Origin: a bacterium
GTDB lineage: Bacteria; JACRDZ01; JAJRWM01
Length of the DNA stretch: 7,702 nucleotides
Assembly (NCBI GenBank): GCA_024276815.1
Contig: JAJRWM010000148.1
Location: 1-7,702, forward strand
Direction: 5' to 3'
The position numbers and the translations under genes were made by a program. The notes under the pieces were generated by a model, which searched no databases, was not told the origin of the DNA, and saw only the letters and a list, made by a program, of their open reading frames with translations. Positions within the stretch are counted from its first letter, which is position 1. Each line of letters starts with the position of its first letter. Positions 1-7,239 of this stretch are shown in pieces.

Positions 1-1
1 C

Positions 2-589
2 GAGATGCACTTTCTGCCTGACGTATACGTTACCTGCGAGGTTTGTAAGGGCAAGCGGTATAATCATGAAACCCTGGAAGTAAAATACAAGGGAAAAAAT
101 ATTTCTGATGTTCTGAATATGACCATTACCGAGGCTCATGAATTTTTCTCCCACATCCCCGGAATCACGAATATCCTGATGACGCTTGAGGATGTTGGCC
201 TGGGCTATATTCGCCTGGGACAGTCGGCGACGACCTTGTCGGGCGGTGAAGCGCAAAGAATAAAGCTTTCCGCTGAGCTAAGCCGCAAAAGCACGTCCAG
301 AACGTTATATATCCTGGATGAGCCAACGACCGGGCTTCATTTCGCCGACATTGAGAAACTCTTGCGTGTTTTGAATAAACTCACGGACGCCGGCAACACT
401 GTAATCGTCATTGAACATAACCTGGAAGTTATCAAAACGGCTGACTACATTATCGACCTTGGTCCCGAAGGCGGAGATGAAGGCGGACAGATTATCGCTC
501 AAGGTACGCCTGAAGAGCTAATACTTATGGAGCAATCATTTACCGGACAATACTTAAAGGAAATTATCAAACGAAAGGTTGCCGTATAA
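2..589 (+). CDS. uvrA: UvrABC excision nuclease subunit A, C-terminal fragment (5' truncated by window)
   Basis: This is the last ~195 residues of UvrA, the ATP-dependent DNA-damage recognition subunit that loads UvrB in nucleotide excision repair. The reading frame is open to the window edge, so the gene starts upstream. Numbering from the Met at position 5, C11 and C14 are the second CxxC pair of the C-terminal zinc finger; the first pair lies outside the window. Next come the ABC signature LSGGEAQR (residues 78-85), the Walker B strand [10 protein letters not shown] (101-110, D105/E106) and the H-loop histidine H138 in VIEHN. These belong to the second ABC ATPase domain. The tail has normal length and ends in a basic KRKVAV. 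The TAA stop overlaps the mtaB ATG by one base, so the two genes are probably co-transcribed. Nothing looks broken. The identification is secure; only the N-terminal ~80% is unseen. Confidence 0.97.
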   Translation, partial: EMHFLPDVYVTCEVCKGKRYNHETLEVKYKGKNISDVLNMTITEAHEFFSHIPGITNILMTLEDVGLGYIRLGQSATTLSGGEAQRIKLSAELSRKSTSRTLYILDEPTTGLHFADIEKLLRVLNKLTDAGNTVIVIEHNLEVIKTADYIIDLGPEGGDEGGQIIAQGTPEELILMEQSFTGQYLKEIIKRKVAV

Positions 590-1851
590 TGCGTATCGCT
601 TTAACCACTTTAGGCTGTAAACTAAACCAATACGAGACCTGGCAGATGGCAAGCTCTTTAGCTAAAGCCGAAATTGTACCCTTTTCAGAAATCGCCGATA
701 TTTATGTCGTCAACACCTGCACGGTAACCAAACACAGCGACTTTCGCTCCCGCCAGCTTATCCGCCAGGCGAAACGGCGTAACCCTGAAGCCCGCGTAAT
801 TGTCACCGGTTGCTACGCCCAGACCCAGAAAGAAGTATTGTCGGCCTTGCCTGAAGTTGATCTGGTAATGCCCAACGAGGATAAAAGCTCGATATTAGCC
901 GTAATCAACAGCCTCTCACAAGAAAAACTGCCGGTAAACGAAACCCTGGAAGCCGGCTTTTTAGCTGATTACACCAGGGCTTTTGTGAAAATCCAGGATG
1001 GCTGCGATAATCAATGCTCATATTGCGTTGTCAGAATCGCCCGGGGGAGACAAAAAAGTGTTACGCCGGAAGCGGTTATTGAGGAAGTCAGCCGTTTGAG
1101 CGAGAAGGGTTACCAGGAAGTCGTGTTGACCGGCATCCAGCTAGGCGGTTACGGCACAGACCTTTCGCAAACCACCAGCCTGGCGAGGTTGCTTTTGTCA
1201 TTGGGCGCTGTTAAATCCTTGCGGCGTTTACGTTTAAGCTCCATTGAACCTCTTAATTTCACTGACGAGCTAATAGAAATAATGACCAGCCTCGATAATT
1301 TATGCCATCATTTTCATATTCCCTTACAAAGTGGCGACGATGAAATTTTGCGGAAGATGAACCGTGATTACTCCGCCAGCGATTTTTGGAAATTGGTCAA
1401 CAGGCTAAAAAACAATTTTCCTGAAATGGGATTGGGCACGGATGTAATCGTAGGCTTTCCCGGAGAAACCGATAGCCAGTTTGAAAACACCTATAATTTA
1501 ATAGAGGAATTACCTTTCAGCTATCTTCATGTCTTCAGCTTTTCACCTCGCCCGGGAACAGCCGCCGCTCAAATGCCCGCTCAGGTCATGCCGGAAATCA
1601 TCAAGCAGCGAAGTCAACGCCTGCGTGCTTTAGGTAAAGAAAAGAAACTTAGTTTCCAAAAAATCTTTGTGGGACAAACGCTTTCTGTGTTAATTGAAAA
1701 AAAATACGATGACGAGACCGGTTTCCTCACCGGTTTAAGTGACAATTACCTGAGAATTTTCACGGAAAATGATGATAAAATAATCAACAAGATATGCAAT
1801 ATCAATATTCACAAGATTTACAACAACAAGATGTTAGGACGTGTTACTTGA
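589..1851 (+). CDS. mtaB: tRNA (t6A37) methylthiotransferase MtaB, radical SAM enzyme
   Basis: The 420-residue protein has the three-part methylthiotransferase layout. The N-terminal UPF0004 domain has cluster cysteines C10 (TLGCKLNQYE), C44 (VNTCTVT) and C75 (VTGCY). The radical SAM domain has C139, C143 and C146 (DGCDNQCSYC), plus the later motifs HIPLQSGDD and GTDVIVGFPGET. A C-terminal TRAM-like domain covers about residues 358-420. GCKLNQYE and NTCTVTKHSDFRSRQ fit the MtaB branch and not MiaB (GCQMNEYDS type) or RimO. By family knowledge it converts t6A37 to ms2t6A37 in tRNAs reading ANN codons, notably tRNA-Lys(UUU), using two 4Fe-4S clusters and SAM. The ATG overlaps the uvrA stop (TAATG), with an AAAGG ribosome-binding site (574-578) about ten bases upstream. 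The gene ends one base before mutL. An A8 run lies at 1697-1704. Length and motifs are complete. Confidence 0.95.
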   Translation: MRIALTTLGCKLNQYETWQMASSLAKAEIVPFSEIADIYVVNTCTVTKHSDFRSRQLIRQAKRRNPEARVIVTGCYAQTQKEVLSALPEVDLVMPNEDKSSILAVINSLSQEKLPVNETLEAGFLADYTRAFVKIQDGCDNQCSYCVVRIARGRQKSVTPEAVIEEVSRLSEKGYQEVVLTGIQLGGYGTDLSQTTSLARLLLSLGAVKSLRRLRLSSIEPLNFTDELIEIMTSLDNLCHHFHIPLQSGDDEILRKMNRDYSASDFWKLVNRLKNNFPEMGLGTDVIVGFPGETDSQFENTYNLIEELPFSYLHVFSFSPRPGTAAAQMPAQVMPEIIKQRSQRLRALGKEKKLSFQKIFVGQTLSVLIEKKYDDETGFLTGLSDNYLRIFTENDDKIINKICNINIHKIYNNKMLGRVT

Positions 1852-1852
1852 T

Positions 1853-3601
1853 ATGAACAATAGAATTCGGCTGTTGTCAGAACAAATGGCCAATTTAATC
1901 GCGGCGGGTGAAGTGATTGAAAGACCGGCCTCGGTGGTCAAAGAGCTGCTGGAAAACGCGCTGGACGCAGGCGCTAAAAACATTCAAATAAAGATTGAAA
2001 AAGGCGGCCGGCAGTTAATCTCGGTCAAAGACGACGGGATTGGCATGAGCGCCGATGACGCCTTGCTATGCCTCGAACGCCACGCCACCAGTAAAATATC
2101 GGCCCCGGACGACTTGGACAAGATCGGCACGCTGGGCTTCAGGGGAGAAGCTATTCCCAGTATCGCGGCGGTTTCCAGAATGAAACTGACTACCCGCCAG
2201 AAAAACAACTTAAACGGCACAGAGATATCAATTGAAGGAGGGAAAATAAAACAGGTCAAGGAAGCGGGCTTTCCGCCGGGAACCAAAATAGATGTTCGCA
2301 ATCTTTTTTATAACACTCCGGCCCGGCGCAAATTCCTTAAATCTGAGGAAAATGAGTTATATCATATCTCAGCCCACCTGGAGAGACTGGTAATCGCTTA
2401 TCCGGAAGTATCTTTTAATTTTCAGCATAATGAACGCCAGATCAAGCTTTACCCAATCGTCGAAAGTTTGCGGACACGTATTATCACTGCCCTGGATTCG
2501 AATGCGGAAGACTATTTATTGCCGGTCGAATATCAGGACGAGTACTGTAAAATACGTGGTTATATCTCAACTCCTGATTACACGAAAAACAACAAACAAT
2601 ACCAGTTGACCTATGTTAATCATCGCTGGGTAAAAAACAACACTCTTGATTTCTCGCTCTACAAGGCTTACGGGTCCTTTGTTGAGAAGGGGAAATACCC
2701 CCTGGCTGTTCTCTTTATTGATATTCCCGCCGGAGAAGTTGACGTGAACGTTCACCCAACCAAAAGAGAGATTCGCTTCAGAAAAGAGTTTGAGGTGAAA
2801 AAGCGATTATTGTTGGCGTTAAACAATGCCTTAAGCAAAAAAGAAGTTATTCCTCAAGTTGTATTTGAAAATGACTCTAATAAAACAGCAAACCGGCAGA
2901 ATATTTTCACCCAAGTTAAAGTTGATTACCAGCCTGGACATCATAAATATGTTACATATAAGATAAATGAAGATGCTGAGGTCTTCAAAATAACTTCTTT
3001 GAAAGACCAAAACAAACATGAGGCGTATCGTATTCTGGGCCAAGTCGCCAACCTCTATTTAATCGTGGAATACGATAATGGCTTCTATATTATTGACCAG
3101 CATGCCGCCCATGAGCGGGTACAGTATGAAAAAATAATGAGCGAATTTGAAAAGGGGCCGGTTGAGTCCCAGCATTTGATGTATCCTTCGCCGCTTGATT
3201 TACCAACGTCCAAGCTGGAGCTTTTAAAGGCGTATCTGGAAAAGCTGGAAAATTTTGGCTTTGTTATTGAAATAATTGGACCGGACAGCTTTTTCATCAA
3301 GGCGATTCCGGCGATTTTGAATGAATCATCTGAAAATCCACGCCAGCTTGTCTATGATATTCTTGATGAACTGGCGCTGAACAGCGAATCAAACGCGGAA
3401 AAAAAAATCGTCAGCAATATTGCCGCGAGTATCGCTTGCCACAGCGATATCAAAGAATCCGACAAACCACCCCAGATCGTTATCGAAAGTATTATCAGCG
3501 CCCTGTTTTCCTGTCAGAATCCGTTTGTCTGCCCGCATGGCCGGCCAACGCTGATTCGTTTGACCCTGGCTGAACTGGCAAAAAAGTTTAAACGCAAGTA
3601 A
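1853..3601 (+). CDS. mutL: DNA mismatch repair protein MutL, endonuclease-type
   Basis: MutL couples mismatch recognition by MutS to strand incision. The ATG at 1853 is preferred because family members begin near MNNRIRLLSEQMANLIAAGEV; a GTG at 1841 in the same frame sits one base from its only Shine-Dalgarno candidate (AGGA, 1836-1839). The 582-residue product has an N-terminal GHKL ATPase: E31 and N35 in KELLENALDAGA, DDGIGM (60-65), GFRGEA (95-100), and FYNTPARRKF and VDVNVHPTKRE downstream. A variable, polar linker covers about residues 330-390. The C-terminal domain carries the metal-binding endonuclease motif DQHA-x2-E-x4-E (415-426), ACHSDIK (528-534) and CPHGRP (560-565). This makes it the nicking MutL found in bacteria lacking MutH, unlike the E. 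coli protein. It begins one base after mtaB and ends two bases before miaA. An A9 tract at 3399-3407 lies between two of the nuclease motifs. Confidence 0.97.
   Translation: MNNRIRLLSEQMANLIAAGEVIERPASVVKELLENALDAGAKNIQIKIEKGGRQLISVKDDGIGMSADDALLCLERHATSKISAPDDLDKIGTLGFRGEAIPSIAAVSRMKLTTRQKNNLNGTEISIEGGKIKQVKEAGFPPGTKIDVRNLFYNTPARRKFLKSEENELYHISAHLERLVIAYPEVSFNFQHNERQIKLYPIVESLRTRIITALDSNAEDYLLPVEYQDEYCKIRGYISTPDYTKNNKQYQLTYVNHRWVKNNTLDFSLYKAYGSFVEKGKYPLAVLFIDIPAGEVDVNVHPTKREIRFRKEFEVKKRLLLALNNALSKKEVIPQVVFENDSNKTANRQNIFTQVKVDYQPGHHKYVTYKINEDAEVFKITSLKDQNKHEAYRILGQVANLYLIVEYDNGFYIIDQHAAHERVQYEKIMSEFEKGPVESQHLMYPSPLDLPTSKLELLKAYLEKLENFGFVIEIIGPDSFFIKAIPAILNESSENPRQLVYDILDELALNSESNAEKKIVSNIAASIACHSDIKESDKPPQIVIESIISALFSCQNPFVCPHGRPTLIRLTLAELAKKFKRK
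3399..3407 (+). repeat. A9 homopolymer inside mutL
   Basis: Nine consecutive A residues encode the end of E516, K517, K518 and the start of I519 of MutL. A one-base slip would frameshift the protein before its ACHSDIK and CPHGRP motifs, destroying the endonuclease site. Runs of eight occur in mtaB (1697-1704), miaA (4026-4033) and, as T8, in the Nudix gene (4889-4896). Confidence 0.9.
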
Positions 3602-3603
3602 TT

Positions 3604-4527
3604 ATGATACAAGCCTTAATTATTTCCGGCCCGACCGCTTCAGGAAAATCAGGTTTAGCTCTTGAGTTAGCCCAAAAATATCACACAGATATCATTTCTG
3701 CTGACTCCGTCCAGGTGTATAAATATCTCAATATCGGCTCGGCGAAACCAGGCAAAGCTGTTTTAGACAAGGTTCCTCATCACCTGATAGACCTGATTGA
3801 GCCAGACGCTGAGTTTGACGCCGGAACATACCTGAATTACTGCGAAGACATCCTGCCGGAAATAATTTCCCGGAATAAACTAATCCTTTTCGCCGGCGGA
3901 ACGGGGCTGTACCTCAAAGCCGTTATCGATGGGCTGGTAGACATGCCGGGTAAAAACCAGGCGGTCCGCGATGAATTATACCGCGCGATTAAAGAGGGAC
4001 GCCGACAGGAACTTTTTCAAAGGTTAAAAAAAATTGATCCGGTTTACGCGGAAAAAATTCACTATAATGACAATATCAGGCTGGTAAGAGCGCTCGAAGT
4101 TCATCAAGTTACCGGAAAACCCCTCAGCGTTCTTCATAATTCGACCCAAACCAGTTTTCCCGATATTGATTTTATTCAGATTGGCATATTCAGGGAAAAG
4201 GCGGAACTGAGCGAGAGAATAAATCAAAGAGTTGAACGCATGTTTCACAGTGGCTTTATTGAAGAAGTTGATTGGTTAATTAACCAAAAAGGCTATTCTC
4301 CTGACCTTAAAAGCCTGAAATCGCTTGGCTATTATCAAGTAGCACAATATCTGAGAGGACAACTCAGCCTTGAAGAGACGAAAAACGAGATCAAAAAGCA
4401 AACCCGGTATTACGCTAAAAGACAAATGACCTGGCTTAAGAGAGATCAGCGCATAAAGTGGTTCCGCTCAAACTCCGCCAGCCTGGCTGACGAGATATCA
4501 GCTTATCTTGCCGCTAACATTAAATAA
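3604..4527 (+). CDS. miaA: tRNA dimethylallyltransferase MiaA
   Basis: MiaA transfers the dimethylallyl group to N6 of A37 in tRNAs reading UNN codons; MiaB can then methylthiolate the product. The 307-residue protein is full length. It shows the P-loop GPTASGKS (residues 9-16), the catalytic aspartate region SADSVQVYK with D34, VPHHLID, GGTGLYLKA (98-106), NDNIRLVRALEV with R159 and R162, TGKPLS, a C-terminal SLGYYQ, and the tRNA-binding RYYAKRQMTWLKRD (268-281). Only two bases separate its ATG from the mutL stop, and no good Shine-Dalgarno sequence precedes it, so translation is probably coupled to mutL. The mutL-miaA pair is a common bacterial arrangement, but the frequently following hfq is not here. 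An A8 run lies at 4026-4033. After the stop there is a 117-nt spacer with no obvious hairpin terminator. Confidence 0.97.
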   Translation: MIQALIISGPTASGKSGLALELAQKYHTDIISADSVQVYKYLNIGSAKPGKAVLDKVPHHLIDLIEPDAEFDAGTYLNYCEDILPEIISRNKLILFAGGTGLYLKAVIDGLVDMPGKNQAVRDELYRAIKEGRRQELFQRLKKIDPVYAEKIHYNDNIRLVRALEVHQVTGKPLSVLHNSTQTSFPDIDFIQIGIFREKAELSERINQRVERMFHSGFIEEVDWLINQKGYSPDLKSLKSLGYYQVAQYLRGQLSLEETKNEIKKQTRYYAKRQMTWLKRDQRIKWFRSNSASLADEISAYLAANIK

Positions 4528-4571
4528 CCTCTCATGGATCAACTCGCATTAAACTCCTGCCATAATAATGC

Positions 4572-4600
4572 TTGTCTATCCAAAAATAATATGCTATTTT
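4572..4600 (+). promoter_or_regulatory. candidate sigma-70-type promoter with extended -10 upstream of the Nudix gene
   Basis: TTGTCT (4572-4577) and TATTTT (4595-4600) are separated by 17 bases. A TG dinucleotide one base before the -10 (TGCTATTTT) gives an extended -10 element. Each hexamer matches the consensus at four of six positions. Transcription would start near 4606-4608, about 38 bases before the Nudix ATG. This is the only sizeable spacer in the first 5 kb, which makes a promoter here reasonable. AT-rich spacers give such matches by chance, so this stays a prediction. Confidence 0.4.
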
Positions 4601-4625
4601 TCATAAATACACTTAATTTCAGGAT

Positions 4626-4635
4626 AAAGGGCGGA
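4626..4635 (+). promoter_or_regulatory. ribosome binding site deciding the Nudix start
   Basis: The purine-rich AAAGGGCGGA ends nine bases before the ATG at 4645. The upstream in-frame ATG at 4534 has no Shine-Dalgarno-like sequence before it. This supports the downstream start, which also coincides with the beginning of recognisable Nudix homology. Confidence 0.55.
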
Positions 4636-4644
4636 CGCTGTGTT

Positions 4645-5091
4645 ATGAATCCAAGAATCAGGGTCGCGGCGGTAATAATACAAGACAGGCGGATTCTGCT
4701 TATCAGGCATCAGAAAACTCAGGGAACTTACTGGTTGCTGCCGGGCGGAGGAGTGGATTATGGCGAGACACTGCCGCAGGCCCTCACCAGGGAAGTAAAA
4801 GAGGAAACAGGTCTCGATATCAAGGTGGGGCAATTACTCTTTGTCAGCGACGCCATTGAGCCAAACCTGAAAAGACATATCGTAAATATTTTTTTTCAGG
4901 CCACGGTTCATAACGGTGAGGTAAAGCTTGGCGAAGAGGAGGTTTTGCGGGAAGTAAAGTTTTGCGATCTTAGTTCTCTGAGCAACCTTACCCTGTTTCC
5001 AAACATCAAAGAAGAGTTGACGGGTTTCGCTAACAGTCAAACGATAGTCAGTAGATATCTAGGGCAGAAGTGGGAATGGTCTCAATGTTAA
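4645..5091 (+). CDS. Nudix hydrolase family protein, substrate unknown
   Basis: The 148-residue protein is a single Nudix domain. It carries an intact Nudix box G-x5-E-x7-REVKEETGL (G35 to L57), where the glutamates E53/E54 bind the metal. The PGGG before the box and the N-terminal strand RVAAVIIQDRRILLIRH are typical of the fold. Such enzymes hydrolyse nucleoside diphosphates linked to another group (for example oxidised dNTPs, NDP-sugars or dinucleoside polyphosphates); the substrate cannot be read from the sequence. The ATG at 4645 was chosen over 4534 because the 37 extra residues resemble no domain and that start lacks a ribosome-binding site. The 3' end overlaps the start of the following lipoprotein gene, implying one transcript, though not necessarily a shared pathway. 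A T8 run sits at 4889-4896. A mutT-like house-cleaning role would fit the neighbouring repair genes but is only a guess. Confidence 0.9.
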   Translation: MNPRIRVAAVIIQDRRILLIRHQKTQGTYWLLPGGGVDYGETLPQALTREVKEETGLDIKVGQLLFVSDAIEPNLKRHIVNIFFQATVHNGEVKLGEEEVLREVKFCDLSSLSNLTLFPNIKEELTGFANSQTIVSRYLGQKWEWSQC

Positions 5092-7172
5092 AAAGAAACA
5101 GCTATCTTTCTATACCATTACTAATTTTGATTTTATGCGGCTGCCAGAAACGTATTCCCCTGGTCGCCCCACCTCAGGTCACTCCCCGTGAGAGAAAAAT
5201 AGCCGCGGAAAAAACAGCCTTGGCGCAAGAAGCTAACCATCACTACAATCTGGGAATTATCTGGAAACAAAACGACACTGACGAAGCTATCAAGGAGTTT
5301 AACCAGGCCATTAAAATCAATCCCAATATGGCCTCGGCTTATTTTGAACTAGGTGAAATTTACGCCGGCTTAAAGCAACTTGACGCCGCGACTAATAATT
5401 ATCAGCGGGCCTTCGAGTTAGACAACCAGTTGTTTGAGGCTTTGCTGAGAATCGCTGAACTGCACAAGGAGAAAAAGGAATACCGGGCGGCCTTGAAGTT
5501 GAGCGAACAGGTGCTGGCCAAAAACCCCCGGGAGAAAAAAGCCCTGGCCTTAAAGCAGGAAATTGTCGACCGCCAGGAAATGCCTCCCCGTTTAATTGAC
5601 AAGGGCTGGAAACTGATAGGCGAGAACAAGTTCCAGGCGGCTCTGGAAACCTTTGAGACGATCTTCAAATATGATAACCAGTACCTGGACGCCTATTGGA
5701 GCATCGGGGAGACTTATCGTTACTTGAAGGACTTTCCCCAATCGGAGAAGTATTTTAATCAGGCCATCATCATCAACCCGAACTATTCCCGCGCTTACAG
5801 CGGACTCGGCTGGCTGGAGATGAATCGCGACAACGAGGAACGCGCGGCTAAATATTTTCGGGAAGCCCTGGTGAAGGATGATAATAACACGGAAGCCTTT
5901 GAAGGGTTGAAGCAGGCTTTGGCGGCCATGACCGAAAAAGTGCCGGAGCGCTATTTCCTTCAGGGTTTAAAATTATTTGAGCAGGGCAATTACTCTGACG
6001 CCAAGGTTCAGTTCGAGAGATCGCTCAGTTTTAACGAAAAGTATTACAAAAGCATCTATGGTCTGGGAGATATCCTGCAAAAGCAAGGCGAATTGGCCGG
6101 GGCGGAAGAAAAATATCTTTCAGCGTTAAAGGTAGCGCCTCAGGATATCCCTGTTTTAATGAGACTGGCGAATCTTTATAATTTAATGGGGAATTACGAA
6201 CAGGCAATTGCCAAGCTTGATGAAGTATTGGACATCAAGCCTGATTTAACAGAAGCCCTGGAAAGCAAAGCGGAAGTTGAAAAGAAGATAGATAAAGCGG
6301 AAAATTTTTATCGTATCGGTGAAAATCTACTAAAATATGACAGTTCGGTGGAAGCGCGTGAGGAATTCAACAAGGCTCTCCGGTTAAACTCGCAATTCAA
6401 GAAAGCCTGGGTGGGCATTGCTGAGGCTTATATCCTGGAAAAAGACTATGTTACCGCGAAGTTTTATTTTCAGAAAGCCCTGGAAATTGATCCTTTATAT
6501 TTCCCGGCTCTCATAGGAATGTCGAAATCAGAATACCGCTTAAAGGATTTCAAGCAAGCCTATTATTATCTGAACCAGGCGGAAAAAGCCTCGCCACTTT
6601 CTCAAATCAATAAATCCATGCGTGATTTGCTGGCAACCGTTGATGATGAGAACGCCCACTCCGAGTACCGCAAGATACCTGATAAAACAACCATTAACCG
6701 AGCTGACTGGGCCAGTCTTTTAATTCTGGAATTAAATATCAAGGATCGTATCCAACCAGTCAAGGAAGCGCCGGTCATTACCGATATTGACCAGAGCTGG
6801 GCCAGAGACTTCATAATGGACGTTGTCGTCAGGGATTTGATGACGGTATACCAAAATCATACTTTTGGCCCGGACAAGATTATCATACGTCAGGATTTGG
6901 CCCAATATATCCAAAACCTGGCGATTCATTTAGCTCCTGAATATTTCTCGGCGAATAAATTTTCCGGCATGAATTCCCCATTTACGGATGTTTCTAACAA
7001 ACATGTTTATTTTAATGCTATAATGTTAGCTACGACTTCTGGTATAATGACTGTTAGTGAGAACGGGTTATTTAATCCGGAAGCTAATGTCAGCGGAAAA
7101 GAGATAACTGATATAATCGCACAAATAAAAGCCACCATGCGCCAATGGCTTACTTCGCCGCAAAAAGGCTAA
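5085..7172 (+). CDS. exported TPR-repeat lipoprotein with C-terminal SLH-like domains
   Basis: The product is about 695 residues. It begins with a lipoprotein signal peptide: MLKRN, a hydrophobic stretch, and the lipobox LCG|C with the lipidated cysteine at residue 20. A polar, proline-containing spacer follows. About twelve TPR motifs occupy residues 49-507, in four sets of three separated by similar linkers. The C-terminal ~160 residues resemble S-layer homology modules: a degenerate half (INRADWASLL), then ITDIDQSWARDFI...TFGPDKIIIRQDLA, then PFTDVSNKHVYFNAI...GLFNPEANVSGKE. TPRs bind proteins, and SLH modules bind peptidoglycan-linked polymers in known cases, so a scaffold between membrane and cell wall is inferred. 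Three starts are possible: GTG 5070 (AGGG five bases upstream), ATG 5076 and ATG 5085. The last gives the most compact signal peptide. All overlap the Nudix gene. The specific function is unknown. Confidence 0.88.
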   Translation: MLKRNSYLSIPLLILILCGCQKRIPLVAPPQVTPRERKIAAEKTALAQEANHHYNLGIIWKQNDTDEAIKEFNQAIKINPNMASAYFELGEIYAGLKQLDAATNNYQRAFELDNQLFEALLRIAELHKEKKEYRAALKLSEQVLAKNPREKKALALKQEIVDRQEMPPRLIDKGWKLIGENKFQAALETFETIFKYDNQYLDAYWSIGETYRYLKDFPQSEKYFNQAIIINPNYSRAYSGLGWLEMNRDNEERAAKYFREALVKDDNNTEAFEGLKQALAAMTEKVPERYFLQGLKLFEQGNYSDAKVQFERSLSFNEKYYKSIYGLGDILQKQGELAGAEEKYLSALKVAPQDIPVLMRLANLYNLMGNYEQAIAKLDEVLDIKPDLTEALESKAEVEKKIDKAENFYRIGENLLKYDSSVEAREEFNKALRLNSQFKKAWVGIAEAYILEKDYVTAKFYFQKALEIDPLYFPALIGMSKSEYRLKDFKQAYYYLNQAEKASPLSQINKSMRDLLATVDDENAHSEYRKIPDKTTINRADWASLLILELNIKDRIQPVKEAPVITDIDQSWARDFIMDVVVRDLMTVYQNHTFGPDKIIIRQDLAQYIQNLAIHLAPEYFSANKFSGMNSPFTDVSNKHVYFNAIMLATTSGIMTVSENGLFNPEANVSGKEITDIIAQIKATMRQWLTSPQKG
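5229..6656 (+). repeat. four-fold superrepeat of three TPRs plus a linker helix (protein-level)
   Basis: Within the lipoprotein, modules begin near 5229, 5589, 5946 and 6297, a period of about 117-120 codons. Each contains three consecutive ~34-residue TPR motifs and then a ~17-residue helical linker. The linkers resemble one another: REKKALALKQEIVDRQE, TEAFEGLKQALAAMTEK, TEALESKAEVEKKIDKA and SQINKSMRDLLATVDDE. The first TPR of modules 2-4 also starts alike (DKGWKLIGENKFQAAL, LQGLKLFEQGNYSDAK, RIGENLLKYDSSVEAR). The repeat is visible in protein only; the DNA copies have diverged, so the duplications are old. Confidence 0.65.
6687..7139 (+). other. SLH-like domain region of the lipoprotein
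   Basis: This stretch encodes one half and two full S-layer-homology-like modules. The half module (about 6687-6749) keeps only the TRAE-like end, here NRAD. The second (about 6771-6923) has D-x-D-x-S-W-A, then T-F-G-P-D and RQD in place of TRAE. The third (about 6978-7139) has F-T-D-V, N-A-I, GIM, G-L-F-N-P and SGKE. The order and spacing of these landmarks match the SLH family, while the TRAE positions are poorly kept in the last two. Ligand binding may therefore differ from classic SLH triplets. Confidence 0.7.
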
Positions 7173-7185
7173 AACAAAATGATGA

Positions 7186-7196
7186 GGGGAGGTAAA
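7186..7196 (+). promoter_or_regulatory. orphan Shine-Dalgarno-like sequence
   Basis: GGGGAGGTAAA is as strong a Shine-Dalgarno match as any in the window but is not followed by a start codon at useful distance; AAATAAATTTAATTTAA follows it. Its last nine bases (GGAGGTAAA) recur 46 bases later as the real ribosome-binding site of the next gene. A six-codon ATG...TAA frame (7179-7199) overlaps it. Confidence 0.3.
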
Positions 7197-7233
7197 TAAA
7201 TTTAATTTAACTCATTATAAGTGAATAAAAAAC

Positions 7234-7239
7234 GGAGGT
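7234..7239 (+). promoter_or_regulatory. ribosome binding site of the LPP20-family gene
   Basis: GGAGGT ends four bases before the ATG at 7244. This near-perfect Shine-Dalgarno fixes the start and suggests efficient translation, in contrast with the weak sites of mutL and miaA. Confidence 0.8.

Noticed and set aside
1718-1737. Repeated ACCGGTTT within mtaB
   Set aside because: Two 8-base copies in coding sequence encode ordinary residues (TGFLTGL) of the TRAM region; no sign of a regulatory or mobile repeat.
1841-1852. GTG at 1841 as the mutL start
   Set aside because: The AGGA at 1836-1839 would be only one base away, and MutL proteins normally begin close to the MNNRIRLL found at 1853.
4534-4644. 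In-frame upstream extension of the Nudix gene (ATG at 4534)
   Set aside because: No ribosome-binding site before it, the 37 extra residues look like translated AT-rich spacer, and Nudix homology begins just after the ATG at 4645.
4528-4644. Terminator or riboswitch between miaA and the Nudix gene
   Set aside because: No GC-rich hairpin with a following T run and no extended paired structure could be found by eye.
5402-5668. Antisense open frames on the minus strand (here and at 1984-2301, 2567-2755, 4834-5040, 6602-6814 and others)
   Set aside because: Each lies opposite a well-supported gene and shows no recognisable domain; they are shadows of plus-strand coding.
7216-7221. TATAAG as a -10 box for the LPP20-family gene
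   Set aside because: No acceptable -35 lies 16-18 bases upstream, and the AT-rich spacer gives such matches by chance.
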